Counted from the first letter of the stretch, positions 16,183-24,138 are shown. The stretch: 64,000 nucleotides of DNA from Pseudarthrobacter sp. NS4 (GCF_024758005.1 NZ_CP103288.1:3658001-3722000), one strand, 5' to 3'. Notes: a model not told the origin generated them from the sequence alone. A program made the numbers and translations.

Positions 16183-16229
16183 AAGAAGGAACCCTACCGT
16201 GCCCTCCACCTCCCCGGCCTACCCAGACC

Positions 16230-18362
16230 ATGCCCGCTGAGACTTTCCGCGACCCCTGGGGCATTCCGCACCTCCGCGCAGGCTCGGTACATGAGCTGGC
16301 GTTTTTGCAGGGGCAGAACGCCGCAACGGACCGGTCCTGGCAGATCGAATTGGAGCGCTGGCGGTCGGAGGGCAGGACGGCCGGGCAACTGGGGCCCGAA
16401 GGCGTGCTGTGGGACCGCTTCGCGCGGCAGGCCCGCATCAATGACACTGCCCGCTTATGCTTCGGGAACCTTGACCCGGCCACGCAGCAGTGGTGTACCG
16501 CCTACGTGGACGGCGTTAACCAGGCCCTGAGCTCCGGCCGCCGGGACGCACGGGAGTTCAGGGACACAGCCACGGCACCCGCTGCCTGGGAGCCGTGGAC
16601 TCCGCTGGGCGTGTTTTTGGTCCACCACATCCTGTTCAGCACCTTTCCCAACAAGCTCTGGCGGGAGCAGGTGGCGCAGGTTCTCGGTCCGGATGCCGTG
16701 GGGCTGTTCAGCATTGAGGCGCCGGTCTGGGCCGGCAGCAACGCGTGGGCTGTTTCAGGTGGCCTGACTGCCACGGGTTCGCCCCTGGTTGCCGGCGACC
16801 CGCACCGGCTCATGGAATTGCCCGGCGTGTACCAGCAGGTGCGGCTCGCCTGTCCGGAGTTCGACGTCGTCGGGCTGGCTTTTCCCGGCGTGCCCGGCCT
16901 CCCCCACTTCGGCCATGCAGGATCAGCGGCCTGGGCCGTCACCAATGCCATGGCGGACTACCAGGACCTGTACAGCGAGCAGCTGCGGCAGGAGGACTCC
17001 GCCCTGTTGGCGATGGGACCCGACGGGTGGGAGCCGGTTGTTGCGAACCATGAGGAGGAGATCCTGGTGCGCGGCGCCGCCGCAGAGACGGTCACCGTCA
17101 TCGAGACCCGGCGCGGGCCAGTCATTTCCGGAGGGGCCGACGGCGGCGCGCTGAGTCTGCGGACCCCGTCCCGGGCTGCGGGACGGCTGGGTTTCGAGGC
17201 CCTCCTGCCGCTCCTTCGGAGCCGCTCCGCCGCTGACGTCGAGTCAGCCCTGCAAGCCTGGGTGGAGCCCGTCAACTGCGTGCTGGCCGCGGATTCCAGC
17301 GGTGACGTCCGGCAATTGGTGGCAGGGAGGGTTCCCAAACGCAATCCCGGGAACCGCGTCCGCCCCGTTCCCGCGGAATCTCCGGACCAACAGTGGTCCG
17401 GAGATTGGGTGGACTTGCCAAAGTCCTCCGTGGACAGGCTGGCCGTGAACGCCAACGACCGTGATTCCGGCGGCGGAGACCTCACGGGACTCGAATTCGC
17501 CCCGGCCCACAGGGCACGCCGGATCCGGCGGCTTTTGGAGGAAGCCGGCCCCGGGCGGAACAGCGACACTGGCCTGGACAGTGACTCCAAACTCAACAGT
17601 GACGACATGCAGCGCATCCATATGGACACCCAGCTCGGATCGTGGCCGCTGCTGTGTAATGTGCTGCAAGAGCTGGAGGAACCTGCCGTCCACCTGTCTG
17701 CCGATGCCAGGGATCTGCGGGAGCGTTTGCTGGGCTGGAACGGAGTTATGGACGCCGGCAGTGGAGAAGCCGCAACCTTCGCGTCCTGGCGTTCGGAGCT
17801 GGTCCTGGCACTGGCCGGCACTCCCCTGCTGGCACCGCTCGCGGCCCCTGCCCGGCACTCTCCCCTGTTCACGCCATGGCTGAACCCCGTGGCAAGGGTG
17901 GGTTTCGCGCTCGAAACCATCCTTGCCAAAGGTGCCGCCTTCGGCATCGATGTTGCCGCAGCGGTGTGCAAGGCACTCGAGGCGGCGGCAGCGTCGCCGT
18001 CGTCCGCCACCTGGGGCGAACACCATACTGTCCTGCCGCTGCATGCGGTGGCTGACTACCCGGCAACGGGCGCCGCTTCGCTTTCCGTCCCGCCGACCGC
18101 CCTGTCCGGCGACACCGGCTGCGTGCTCTCAACGGAGAGCCTGCCGGGCGTCACCGACGCATCATTCCGTGGGCCGGTGGCCCGCTACGTATGGGACCTT
18201 TCAGACCGGGCGAAGAGCCGGTGGATCGTGCCGTTCGGTTCCTCCGGCAATCCGGACAGCAAAGACTTCGCCAGCCAGCTGCCGCTCTGGGCCGCCGGCC
18301 AACTTCTCCCTGTCGTCACCGACTGGGACCAGCTCATTAAGGAGACGCATGAACAGCGCTGA
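16230..18362 (+). CDS. Penicillin acylase (peptidase S45) family protein
   Basis: 710 aa. The N-terminal part has RDPWGIPHLRAGSVHELAFLQGQ and DRSWQIELERWRSEGR, as in S45 alpha chains. The autocatalytic cleavage site is visible as AGSNAWAVSG, whose Ser becomes the N-terminal nucleophile of the beta chain, followed by GDPHRLMELPG. S45 enzymes hydrolyse amide bonds in N-acyl compounds such as penicillins, acyl-homoserine lactones or acylated siderophores. No Sec signal is obvious at the ATG chosen. A separate GTG at 16199 with a good ribosome-binding site gives only 13 codons in another frame. The last 14 bp overlap the next gene. Confidence 0.85.
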   Translation: MPAETFRDPWGIPHLRAGSVHELAFLQGQNAATDRSWQIELERWRSEGRTAGQLGPEGVLWDRFARQARINDTARLCFGNLDPATQQWCTAYVDGVNQALSSGRRDAREFRDTATAPAAWEPWTPLGVFLVHHILFSTFPNKLWREQVAQVLGPDAVGLFSIEAPVWAGSNAWAVSGGLTATGSPLVAGDPHRLMELPGVYQQVRLACPEFDVVGLAFPGVPGLPHFGHAGSAAWAVTNAMADYQDLYSEQLRQEDSALLAMGPDGWEPVVANHEEEILVRGAAAETVTVIETRRGPVISGGADGGALSLRTPSRAAGRLGFEALLPLLRSRSAADVESALQAWVEPVNCVLAADSSGDVRQLVAGRVPKRNPGNRVRPVPAESPDQQWSGDWVDLPKSSVDRLAVNANDRDSGGGDLTGLEFAPAHRARRIRRLLEEAGPGRNSDTGLDSDSKLNSDDMQRIHMDTQLGSWPLLCNVLQELEEPAVHLSADARDLRERLLGWNGVMDAGSGEAATFASWRSELVLALAGTPLLAPLAAPARHSPLFTPWLNPVARVGFALETILAKGAAFGIDVAAAVCKALEAAAASPSSATWGEHHTVLPLHAVADYPATGAASLSVPPTALSGDTGCVLSTESLPGVTDASFRGPVARYVWDLSDRAKSRWIVPFGSSGNPDSKDFASQLPLWAAGQLLPVVTDWDQLIKETHEQR

Positions 18363-18939
18363 CGCCGCATTCGAGGCCAGGGACGCCTTATACGAGGAAG
18401 ACCTGCCGGGCCTGGGCAAGCTGCGGCTGCTTCGCCTCGCGCCGGACGGGGACGCCGACCTGGTTCACGGCTGGGTGAAGGAGGAACGCGCGCGGTTCTG
18501 GGGCATGAACGGCATGGGCCGGGACGAAGTCAGGGATATCTACCTGTTCCTGGACAGCCTGGACACGCACCACGGGTACCTGATGACGGTGGCGGGGCAG
18601 CCGGCCGGTATCTTCCAGACCTACGAACCCCGGCAGGACCCCGTGGCTGATGCCTACCCTGCACGGGCCGAAGATACCGGCATGCATCTGCTGCTCGCCC
18701 CGGCCACGCAACCGGTACCCAACTTCACGACCACCCTGCTCTCCGGCCTGGTCCGGTTCCTGCTGTCGGATCCGGCCAAGGACCGGGTGGTGGCTGAACC
18801 GGATGCCCGGAACAACAAGGCTATTGCCCGCTTCACAGGGTTTGGGTTCGAGGCCGGTCCGAAGGTGCAGCTGGCAGGGAAGGAAGCCCAGCTCGTGTTC
18901 CTGAGCAGGGAAAAGTTCGAATCACGGCCGGCCGGGTAG
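18349..18939 (+). CDS. IucB/MbtK-type acyltransferase (AlcB domain)
   Basis: 196 aa. The start ATG at 18349 lies 14 bp inside the end of the S45 gene. Features of the AlcB/IucB acyltransferase branch of GNAT enzymes are visible: DLVHGWVKEERARFWGM, QPAGIFQTYEPRQDPVADAY and DTGMHLLLAP, with a C-terminal RNNKAIARFTGFGFE helix. Relatives acylate N-hydroxylysine or cadaverine groups during hydroxamate siderophore synthesis. No IucA/IucC synthetase or lysine monooxygenase is present in the window. The substrate could therefore also be a related amine. Confidence 0.8.
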   Translation: MNSADAAFEARDALYEEDLPGLGKLRLLRLAPDGDADLVHGWVKEERARFWGMNGMGRDEVRDIYLFLDSLDTHHGYLMTVAGQPAGIFQTYEPRQDPVADAYPARAEDTGMHLLLAPATQPVPNFTTTLLSGLVRFLLSDPAKDRVVAEPDARNNKAIARFTGFGFEAGPKVQLAGKEAQLVFLSREKFESRPAG

Positions 18940-18952
18940 GGTAAGGCGCGCC

Positions 18953-19132
18953 CTACTCTTCGCCGGTGTCCTGGGCTTCCAGATATTTCGCCATCGCCTC
19001 GCAGGCCTGCTTCCAGCGGGCGTCCAGCGCGTGCCGGTTCAACGGCGAAAACATGCCGTCGAGGACTTTTTCCACTGCGTCGTATGCGGCGTCCTTGGCT
19101 CGTTCCTGCGCCGCCGGGGTGTAGTAGTTCAT
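18953..19132 (-). CDS. Small hypothetical protein, 59 aa
   Basis: ATG at 19132 to TAG at 18953. The protein begins MNYYTPAAQERAKDAAYDAV, then has a helical EKVLDGMFSPLNRHALDARW segment and ends KYLEAQDTGEE. It is soluble, mostly helical, and not recognised. It is inferred to be real because it fills the gap between two genes, has amphipathic composition and uses GC-biased third positions. It may be cotranscribed behind the lipoprotein gene, which ends 50 bp away on the same strand. Confidence 0.55.
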   Translation of the reverse strand: MNYYTPAAQERAKDAAYDAVEKVLDGMFSPLNRHALDARWKQACEAMAKYLEAQDTGEE

Positions 19133-19181
19133 GACAGTAATTCGTTGTGGCCTTGGACTCGGATGGCGGAAACTGTTGGGA

Positions 19182-19928
19182 TTAACCGGCTGGCCGGAGC
19201 GAAGTGATCATCCGCCTGATGTTCTGGTACTCGGTGGTGTCCATGTACTTCCGGGCCTGTTCCAGGTACGGCAGGGACTCGCCCCCTGGCGTCCTGTTGT
19301 TGTCCGGGCTGTAGAAGGCACCAAACATGGCGGCAGTGGGCGGCCACGTGAAGAAGTGGAAGATGGGGCAGGCTGAATCACCGGGGGGAGCTTCAACGGT
19401 GGTGATGCCGTAGGCCGCAGCCGGGGTATCAGCGGGGCCGGGAGTGGAGGCATCGCCGCGGGTTTCAAACACGTACCGGGGCACGTCGCCGTTCCGGGCC
19501 AGCGCCGGGAGTTCCTGCGACTCAAACTCCGAGAAGGGATACTTCTCCGTGCAGATGGACCCGGTTGCCATGTTGGTCCTCAGCGTGGCCAGCGGCCTGC
19601 CGGCCTCGTTGGTGACCTCCGCAAATGCCCCGCCGCCCTCGGGCAGTTCCCCTGCCGGGTCCTGCACGCTCCAGGCGGAAGGATAATCGAAGGCCAAGTC
19701 TCCATCCGCCGTCGTAAATGTTGTCCAGGCCGCCTTTGTGGCGGGAGGGGCAGGCGCCGTGGTCGCCGTCGTAGTGCCTGGGGCGGCAGGCGCCGGCGAC
19801 GCGGCGGAAGGGCTGGGGGCCGTCGTTGCCGGCGAGGTGGCAGAGGGCGGGGCTGCCTGGGGTCCGCACCCCGCAACCGCAACACCAACCAGAACCAATG
19901 CGGGAAGCAGTCCGCGCAGTCTTCTCAT
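19182..19928 (-). CDS. Secreted lipoprotein, unknown function
   Basis: 248 aa from the ATG at 19928, preceded by GGGAGGGTG. The signal MRRLRGLLPALVLVGVAVAGC ends in a lipobox (VAGC). A 50-residue Ala/Pro/Thr/Ser linker follows, then a globular domain with FTTADGDLAFDYPSAWSVQDP, which is common in actinobacterial lipoproteins of unknown role. Two cysteines (ICTEKY, SACPIF) may form a disulfide. It should be lipid-anchored on the outer face of the membrane. Confidence 0.8.
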   Translation of the reverse strand: MRRLRGLLPALVLVGVAVAGCGPQAAPPSATSPATTAPSPSAASPAPAAPGTTTATTAPAPPATKAAWTTFTTADGDLAFDYPSAWSVQDPAGELPEGGGAFAEVTNEAGRPLATLRTNMATGSICTEKYPFSEFESQELPALARNGDVPRYVFETRGDASTPGPADTPAAAYGITTVEAPPGDSACPIFHFFTWPPTAAMFGAFYSPDNNRTPGGESLPYLEQARKYMDTTEYQNIRRMITSLRPAG

Positions 19929-20060
19929 CACACCCTCCCAGGGCACGAAAAACCTGACCCTCCCATTGTGGAACCGCCAAGGCTTTCCGTACCGGGACAG
20001 TCCTGATTGCCGTCGAACCGTTGCGGTGGATAACAAAACTGCTCCCGGCCTTCCACGCAC

Positions 20061-20093
20061 GGCGGGCCGGTCCCACAAGGGAACCGGCCCGCC
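20061..20093. terminator. Stem-loop following the alcohol dehydrogenase remnant
   Basis: GGCGGGCCGGTCCC and GGGAACCGGCCCGCC can pair with a single bulge and the loop ACAA. It lies just past the stop of the minus-strand remnant ending at 20109, in the 180-bp gap before the lipoprotein gene. It would act as that remnant's original terminator. Confidence 0.65.
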
Positions 20094-20108
20094 GCCGCTA
20101 TTCCTGCG

Positions 20109-20290
20109 TTACAGGGTGGCGACGCCGATCACGAAGCGGTACCGGACGTCCGGGAACAGGACGCGCTCGTAGGCGTCGTTGATCATTTTCGGCAGGGTCA
20201 CCTCGATCTCCGCTCCGATGCCGTGCCCTGTGCAGAAGTCCGGCATCTTGGGTTCCACGGATGCTGCTGCTTCCGGTTGCCCGAGCCTCT
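20109..20290 (-). pseudogene. 3' remnant of a zinc-type NAD(P)-dependent alcohol dehydrogenase
   Basis: The frame ending at 20109 reads MPDFCTGHGIGAEIEV, then MINDAYERVLFPDVRYRFVI. This is very close to the C terminus of YahK/AdhA-type alcohol dehydrogenases (DFCAEHGIGAEIEVI....INEAYERV..SDVRYRFVID). Just upstream the matching residues, ATGSSSIRGTQD, are in another frame. The rest of the roughly 350-aa enzyme, including both zinc-binding regions and the Rossmann fold, is missing. It is a decayed 3' end left by a rearrangement next to the cupredoxin cluster. Confidence 0.75.
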
Positions 20291-20394
20291 TGGCCAGATT
20301 CATGAGTCGATCGGCCGTCCGTGGAAGCGGGGGTGACGAATAGCATGTGGGGTAGTTTCCTGATGGGCGCGCCGTCCGGTGTGTGCAGGACAAC

Positions 20395-20410
20395 ATCCCT
20401 TGAAAGGGAT
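20395..20410 (+). promoter_or_regulatory. Palindrome containing the ribosome-binding site of the cupredoxin gene
   Basis: ATCCCTT-GA-AAGGGAT is a perfect 7+7 inverted repeat ending 4 bases before the ATG at 20415. The right arm AAGGGA is the likely Shine-Dalgarno sequence, so pairing in the mRNA could hide it. A protein operator is the alternative. Confidence 0.4.
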
Positions 20411-20414
20411 TGTC

Positions 20415-20807
20415 ATGAAAAGGATCAACCGGAGTCTGACCCTGGTCACCGCCGTGTCGTTGGTGGCCATCACCGGGTGCGCGGCTCAGGGCGGGGACTC
20501 GTCAGCCCCGCCTGCGGCCAGCTCCGCTGCCCCGTCAGCGAATGGATCAGACCAGGCCGCCGCACCGGTCATCACCATTAAGGATTTCAAGTATGAGGTT
20601 CCGGGCTCGGTGAAGCCGGGGTCAATGGTAACGGTGACGAACGCTGACAGCGCCCCACACACCGTCACTGCCAAGGACGAGGGCGGGTTCGATGTGGAAG
20701 TCCCGGGAGGCGGAACGGCGATCGTCCAGGCGCCTGATGCCCCGGGTGAGTACGAGATCATCTGCACCTTCCATCCGCAGATGACCGGGTCGCTGGTCGT
20801 GAAATGA
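20415..20807 (+). CDS. Cupredoxin-domain lipoprotein 1
   Basis: 130 aa. The lipoprotein signal ends VSLVAITGC, followed by an Ala/Ser linker. The cupredoxin domain from about residue 55 has all four type-1 copper ligands in place: His in SAPHTVTA and the C-terminal loop CTFHPQM (Cys, His, Met). This is the plastocyanin/amicyanin pattern, so a membrane-anchored blue-copper electron carrier on the outer face is likely. The stop overlaps the next start (ATGA). A palindrome covers the ribosome-binding site. Confidence 0.9.
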   Translation: MKRINRSLTLVTAVSLVAITGCAAQGGDSSAPPAASSAAPSANGSDQAAAPVITIKDFKYEVPGSVKPGSMVTVTNADSAPHTVTAKDEGGFDVEVPGGGTAIVQAPDAPGEYEIICTFHPQMTGSLVVK

Positions 20808-21277
20808 ACCACCCTGGAGTGAAAGCGCATGACCGGTCCCTGTGGGTGTTGCGTGCCGGTGTCGCGGCGGGTCTGGTGGTCAGCGCCGTGATCCATGTCC
20901 AGCTCGCCCCGGGCTACCAGCAGGCGGCCCCCGGTGGCGTCGGCCAGGGCACCTTGTTTTTGGTCCAGGCCGGAGCCGCTGCCCTGGCAGCCGTGTTCGT
21001 GCTGCTCAAAGGCTCCCGTACGGCTTTCGCCGCCGCTGCTCTGGTGGCGTTGTCATCGCTGGCCGCGGTCATCCTTTACCGGTATGTCCAGGTTCCCGCT
21101 ATCGGCCCGTTGCCTTCGATGTATGAACCGGTCTGGTACACGGCCAAGGTCATCACTGCCGTCGCCGAAGCGGCCGCCGGGGCCCTGGCAGTGGCCGGGT
21201 ACGCCCTGCTGCACAAGAGCCGGGCTGGATCAGGGCGGGTTGCCCGGAATCGGCAACGCGGCACCTCAGCTGCCTGA
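20804..21277 (+). CDS. Four-TM hypothetical membrane protein
   Basis: 157 aa. Four hydrophobic segments are visible: WVLRAGVAAGLVVSAVIHV, TLFLVQAGAAALAAVFVLL, AFAAAALVALSSLAAVIL and ITAVAEAAAGALAVAGYALL. A conserved-looking His sits in the first segment (IHVQLAPGYQ). The ATG overlaps the stop of the cupredoxin gene, so translational coupling is likely. A membrane partner of the copper protein is inferred from context only; no family is recognised. Confidence 0.75.
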   Translation: MNHPGVKAHDRSLWVLRAGVAAGLVVSAVIHVQLAPGYQQAAPGGVGQGTLFLVQAGAAALAAVFVLLKGSRTAFAAAALVALSSLAAVILYRYVQVPAIGPLPSMYEPVWYTAKVITAVAEAAAGALAVAGYALLHKSRAGSGRVARNRQRGTSAA

Positions 21278-21362
21278 CCCTTCGTCTGGTGGCGTGCAGG
21301 AAATATTGTGAACCCGGCCACATCCGCACCCATCCTTTTCCGGAGCGGGTGCGAAGTACTGT

Positions 21363-21382
21363 ATGTCCCCTACTGGGGGCAT
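21363..21382. promoter_or_regulatory. G-tract inverted repeat, CsoR-like operator candidate
   Basis: ATGTCCCC-TACT-GGGGGCAT pairs at seven of eight positions and lies 38 bp upstream of the CHRD gene. C-tract/G-tract inverted repeats are typical of copper-sensing CsoR/RicR-type operators, and the neighbouring genes encode copper proteins. No CsoR gene is in the window. The assignment is tentative. Confidence 0.4.
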
Positions 21383-21420
21383 CAACATCACACGCGCGTG
21401 TATGAGGAGACTGCTTTCCG

Positions 21421-22191
21421 ATGAACAAGACACTCCGCTTTATGGCTGTTCCCACTCTCGCTTTGGGCGTCCTTGCCCTTTCCGGTTCCCCGGCCATGGC
21501 CGCCGACCAGTCCTACCAGACCACCCTGGGCCAGCTCAACGGCAGCTCAGCGTCTGGCACCGTCACCGTTGACGTCACGGGCAACCAGGCCCACGTTGTC
21601 CTGAATGTTTCCGGCCTGCCGGCAACGTTCATGGACGCCCCGTACCCGCACGTCCAGCACATCCACGGCGGCAAGCAGGGCACCTGCCCGGACCCGTCCG
21701 CTGACAAGGACGGTGACGGCGTCATCAACACCACCGAGGGTGACCCGGCCTACGGCCCCATCCTCACCACGCTCTCCACGAGCGGGGACACCAGCCCGGC
21801 AGCCGGTACGGACCTCAAGCTCGCCGGCCAGGGCGCTGCCTACACCGTTGACCGGACGTTCGAACTGAACGCCGAGACCAAGGCTTCCCTGGAAGCAGGC
21901 ACCGCAGTAGTGGTTGTCCACGGCCTTGACCCGGCCACGTTGAGCCCTGCCGCGCAGGCGGCGAAGAGCGACATCGTTCCGAGCCTTCCGCTTGCCGCCA
22001 CCTCCCCCGCCCTGTGCGGGACCTTGACGGCCGGGCAGATGAAAATGCCCGCAGGCGGCGCAGCAACCGGTATCCCCACCGAAACCGGCACCGACACCGG
22101 AGCCCTCGCCATCGGATCGGGCCTGGCCCTGATCGCCCTCGCCGGCGGAGCCTACGTCGTCCGCCGCCGCAGCACCACATCAGCAGCGTAA
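21421..22191 (+). CDS. Secreted CHRD-domain-like protein with C-terminal membrane anchor
   Basis: 256 aa. Signal peptide MNKTLRFMAVPTLALGVLALSGSPAMA, then a CHRD-like beta domain (SGTVTVDVTGNQAHVVLNVSGLP, PHVQHIHGG, LDPATLSPAAQAAKSDIVPSLP). The His-rich HVQHIHGG segment and Asp-rich DKDGDGVI loop could bind metals. The C terminus is a hydrophobic stretch followed by RRR, the layout of a sortase-processed protein. No exact LPxTG is present; the nearest is IPTETG before the hydrophobic stretch. A class F sortase gene follows 24 bp later, supporting cell-wall attachment. Confidence 0.8.
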   Translation: MNKTLRFMAVPTLALGVLALSGSPAMAADQSYQTTLGQLNGSSASGTVTVDVTGNQAHVVLNVSGLPATFMDAPYPHVQHIHGGKQGTCPDPSADKDGDGVINTTEGDPAYGPILTTLSTSGDTSPAAGTDLKLAGQGAAYTVDRTFELNAETKASLEAGTAVVVVHGLDPATLSPAAQAAKSDIVPSLPLAATSPALCGTLTAGQMKMPAGGAATGIPTETGTDTGALAIGSGLALIALAGGAYVVRRRSTTSAA

Positions 22192-22215
22192 CGACAGGCT
22201 GAACGGATCACTACA

Positions 22216-22923
22216 GTGACAACCAAGAACCCCGGCCACCGCAGAGGCCCCCGTGCCTTCGCGGCGGCCGGGCTTCTGCTCGCTTTGGCCCTGGGCGGGT
22301 GTGGCGCCGGCAGTACAGGAACGCCCGACGCCGGCTCATCGCCTTCTGCTTCCGCCGCACCAACCGCAGCGGCTGCCTCGCCCGCAGCCAGTCCAACAGC
22401 TGCGCCTGCGCCCCCTTCTTCAACTCCCGCGGCCCCGGCAGCGCCGCCCGCCGCGTCCACATTCCTGTCCAGGTCCGAACCGGTAACCCTCGAGATCCCG
22501 GCCATCGGCGTCCGCAGCGATCTGCTCCACCTGGGACTGGAACAGAACGGCTCCCTTCAGGTGCCCCAGGACGACGGCAACGGCGCCCCGGCCAGCTGGT
22601 ACAATGGCTCCCCCACACCCGGGGAACCCGGACCCTCAGTGCTGCTGGGCCACGTCAACTCACCAAACGGGCGCGGCGGCGTTTTTGCGGACCTGCGCAA
22701 ACTCACCCCCGGCGCCGAAATCAGCGTTTCCAGGGCCGACGGCAGCACCGCCGTGTTCACCGTTGACCGCGGCGCCCTCTACCCCAAAGACCAGTTCCCC
22801 ACCCTCGAGGTCTACGGCAACACCGCTGGCCCCGAACTGCGGCTCATCACCTGCGACGGCTACGACGCCGCCACCGGGGAATTTGATGACAACTACGTCA
22901 TCTACGCAACACTCAAAGCCTGA
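22216..22923 (+). CDS. Class F sortase
   Basis: 235 aa from a GTG start. A lipoprotein-like signal (LLLALALGGCGAG) and a 50-residue Ala/Pro/Ser linker precede the sortase domain (about residues 90-235). Catalytic residues are visible as His in LLGHVNS and Cys in LRLITCDGYD. I could not place the catalytic Arg with confidence because the usual region reads EFDDNYVIYA. Sortases join surface proteins to the cell wall or to each other. The upstream CHRD protein is the obvious candidate substrate. Confidence 0.88.
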   Translation: MTTKNPGHRRGPRAFAAAGLLLALALGGCGAGSTGTPDAGSSPSASAAPTAAAASPAASPTAAPAPPSSTPAAPAAPPAASTFLSRSEPVTLEIPAIGVRSDLLHLGLEQNGSLQVPQDDGNGAPASWYNGSPTPGEPGPSVLLGHVNSPNGRGGVFADLRKLTPGAEISVSRADGSTAVFTVDRGALYPKDQFPTLEVYGNTAGPELRLITCDGYDAATGEFDDNYVIYATLKA

Positions 22924-22971
22924 CAAGCGGCCGCAGAAACCTGAAAGGGCAGCGGCCAGGACGGAAGAGCC

Positions 22972-23595
22972 ATGAAAAACCGCACTCCCCTGCTGGCGTC
23001 CCTGGCACTCTCGGCCCTGCTGCTCGCCGGCTGCGCCGCTGCGGTGGGAGCCCCGGGAACGGCCGGGCCGCCGTCGTCCGCGCCAACCTCGTCACAGGGC
23101 GGCGGCCACGGCGGAGGGCATCACGACGGCGGCACCTCTTCCCCGCGCCCCAATGCCGACGGTCCCAGCGAAGCCGCAAAGATGGTCTGCGGTGACCAGC
23201 CCAAGGACCGCCTCACCGCGATCCTGGACCTAAAGCAGGCCCCGCACACCATCAACGACTGGGCGGACAGCACCTTCACCTGCACCTACCACCTGGACGA
23301 AGGGGACCTGGTCATCTCCGTCAAGGAAGCCAAGAACAAGGCCACGGCACTGACCTACTTCGATGCGATGCAGGCCCTCGCAAAGGACGCCACACCCATC
23401 GAAGGCCTCGCCAACCTCGGCTTCCCCGCCTACGAAACCGCCGACGGATCAGCAGTCTTCCAAAAGGACAGCTTCGTGCTCCAGGTAGACGCTTCAGGCC
23501 TTCCCGCGACCATCGGCCCGGACGCTGTGACCCGAAACGCCCTGGCGTACCAGCTCTCCACCACCATCCTTGCCTGCTGGATCGAACACCCCTGA
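22972..23595 (+). CDS. Lipoprotein with His/Gly-rich linker, unknown function
   Basis: 207 aa. The signal MKNRTPLLASLALSALLLAGC ends in a lipobox. A GGGHGGGHHDGG stretch follows (about residues 43-54), a possible metal-binding segment fitting the copper context. The globular domain (residues 70-207) has cysteines at MVCGD, FTCTY and ILACW. No family is recognised. It lies between the sortase and the second cupredoxin on the same strand, with gaps of about 50-60 bp, so one operon is likely. Confidence 0.75.
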   Translation: MKNRTPLLASLALSALLLAGCAAAVGAPGTAGPPSSAPTSSQGGGHGGGHHDGGTSSPRPNADGPSEAAKMVCGDQPKDRLTAILDLKQAPHTINDWADSTFTCTYHLDEGDLVISVKEAKNKATALTYFDAMQALAKDATPIEGLANLGFPAYETADGSAVFQKDSFVLQVDASGLPATIGPDAVTRNALAYQLSTTILACWIEHP

Positions 23596-23656
23596 GATAC
23601 CGGCTCCCGCCCACCAGCGCAGCCCGCCCGCCGCAGTCCCCTTGAGAGGTCCAGCC

Positions 23657-24109
23657 ATGAAAGCAAACACCAGAACCGGCAGCGCATTTGGACTCGCGGC
23701 AGCAGCAGTGGTGCTGGTCCTGTCCGGCTGCGGGAACCCTGGCACGTCCGGGTCCGGCACCACAGCGGCCCCCACCGTGACGGAACAATTCCCCTCAGCT
23801 CCTCCCGCCACCATAGAACCTGCTCCTACAGCTTCGGGTACGGGCTCAACATCTGCGGCGGCCCCAGCCGAAATACTGATCAAGGGCTTCAAATACCAGG
23901 GTGCGGAAACTGTCAGCCCCGGAGCGGAGATCACCGTCACCAATGAAGACAGCGAACCCCACACCGTCACCGCTGATACGGGTAACGCCTTCGATGTCAC
24001 CATCAAAGGCGGCAGCACCGCCACGTTCACCGCCCCGACTGAGCCCGGGACCTACCCCTACCACTGCAACTTCCACGGCAACATGAAAGGCGCCCTCACG
24101 GTGAAATAA
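23657..24109 (+). CDS. Cupredoxin-domain lipoprotein 2
   Basis: 150 aa. The signal ends LVLSGCGN (lipobox), followed by a linker and a cupredoxin domain from about residue 75 (EILIKGFKYQGAETVSPGAE). The first His ligand is in SEPHTVTAD. The C-terminal loop is YHCNFHGNM, giving Cys, His and Met. It is a paralogue of the protein at 20415 with the same fold and ligands. CTTGAGAGG upstream serves as the ribosome-binding site. It is probably another surface electron-transfer or copper-buffering protein. Confidence 0.88.
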   Translation: MKANTRTGSAFGLAAAAVVLVLSGCGNPGTSGSGTTAAPTVTEQFPSAPPATIEPAPTASGTGSTSAAAPAEILIKGFKYQGAETVSPGAEITVTNEDSEPHTVTADTGNAFDVTIKGGSTATFTAPTEPGTYPYHCNFHGNMKGALTVK

Positions 24110-24138
24110 CACCTTGGGGATAACCGTCACGGTTACTC

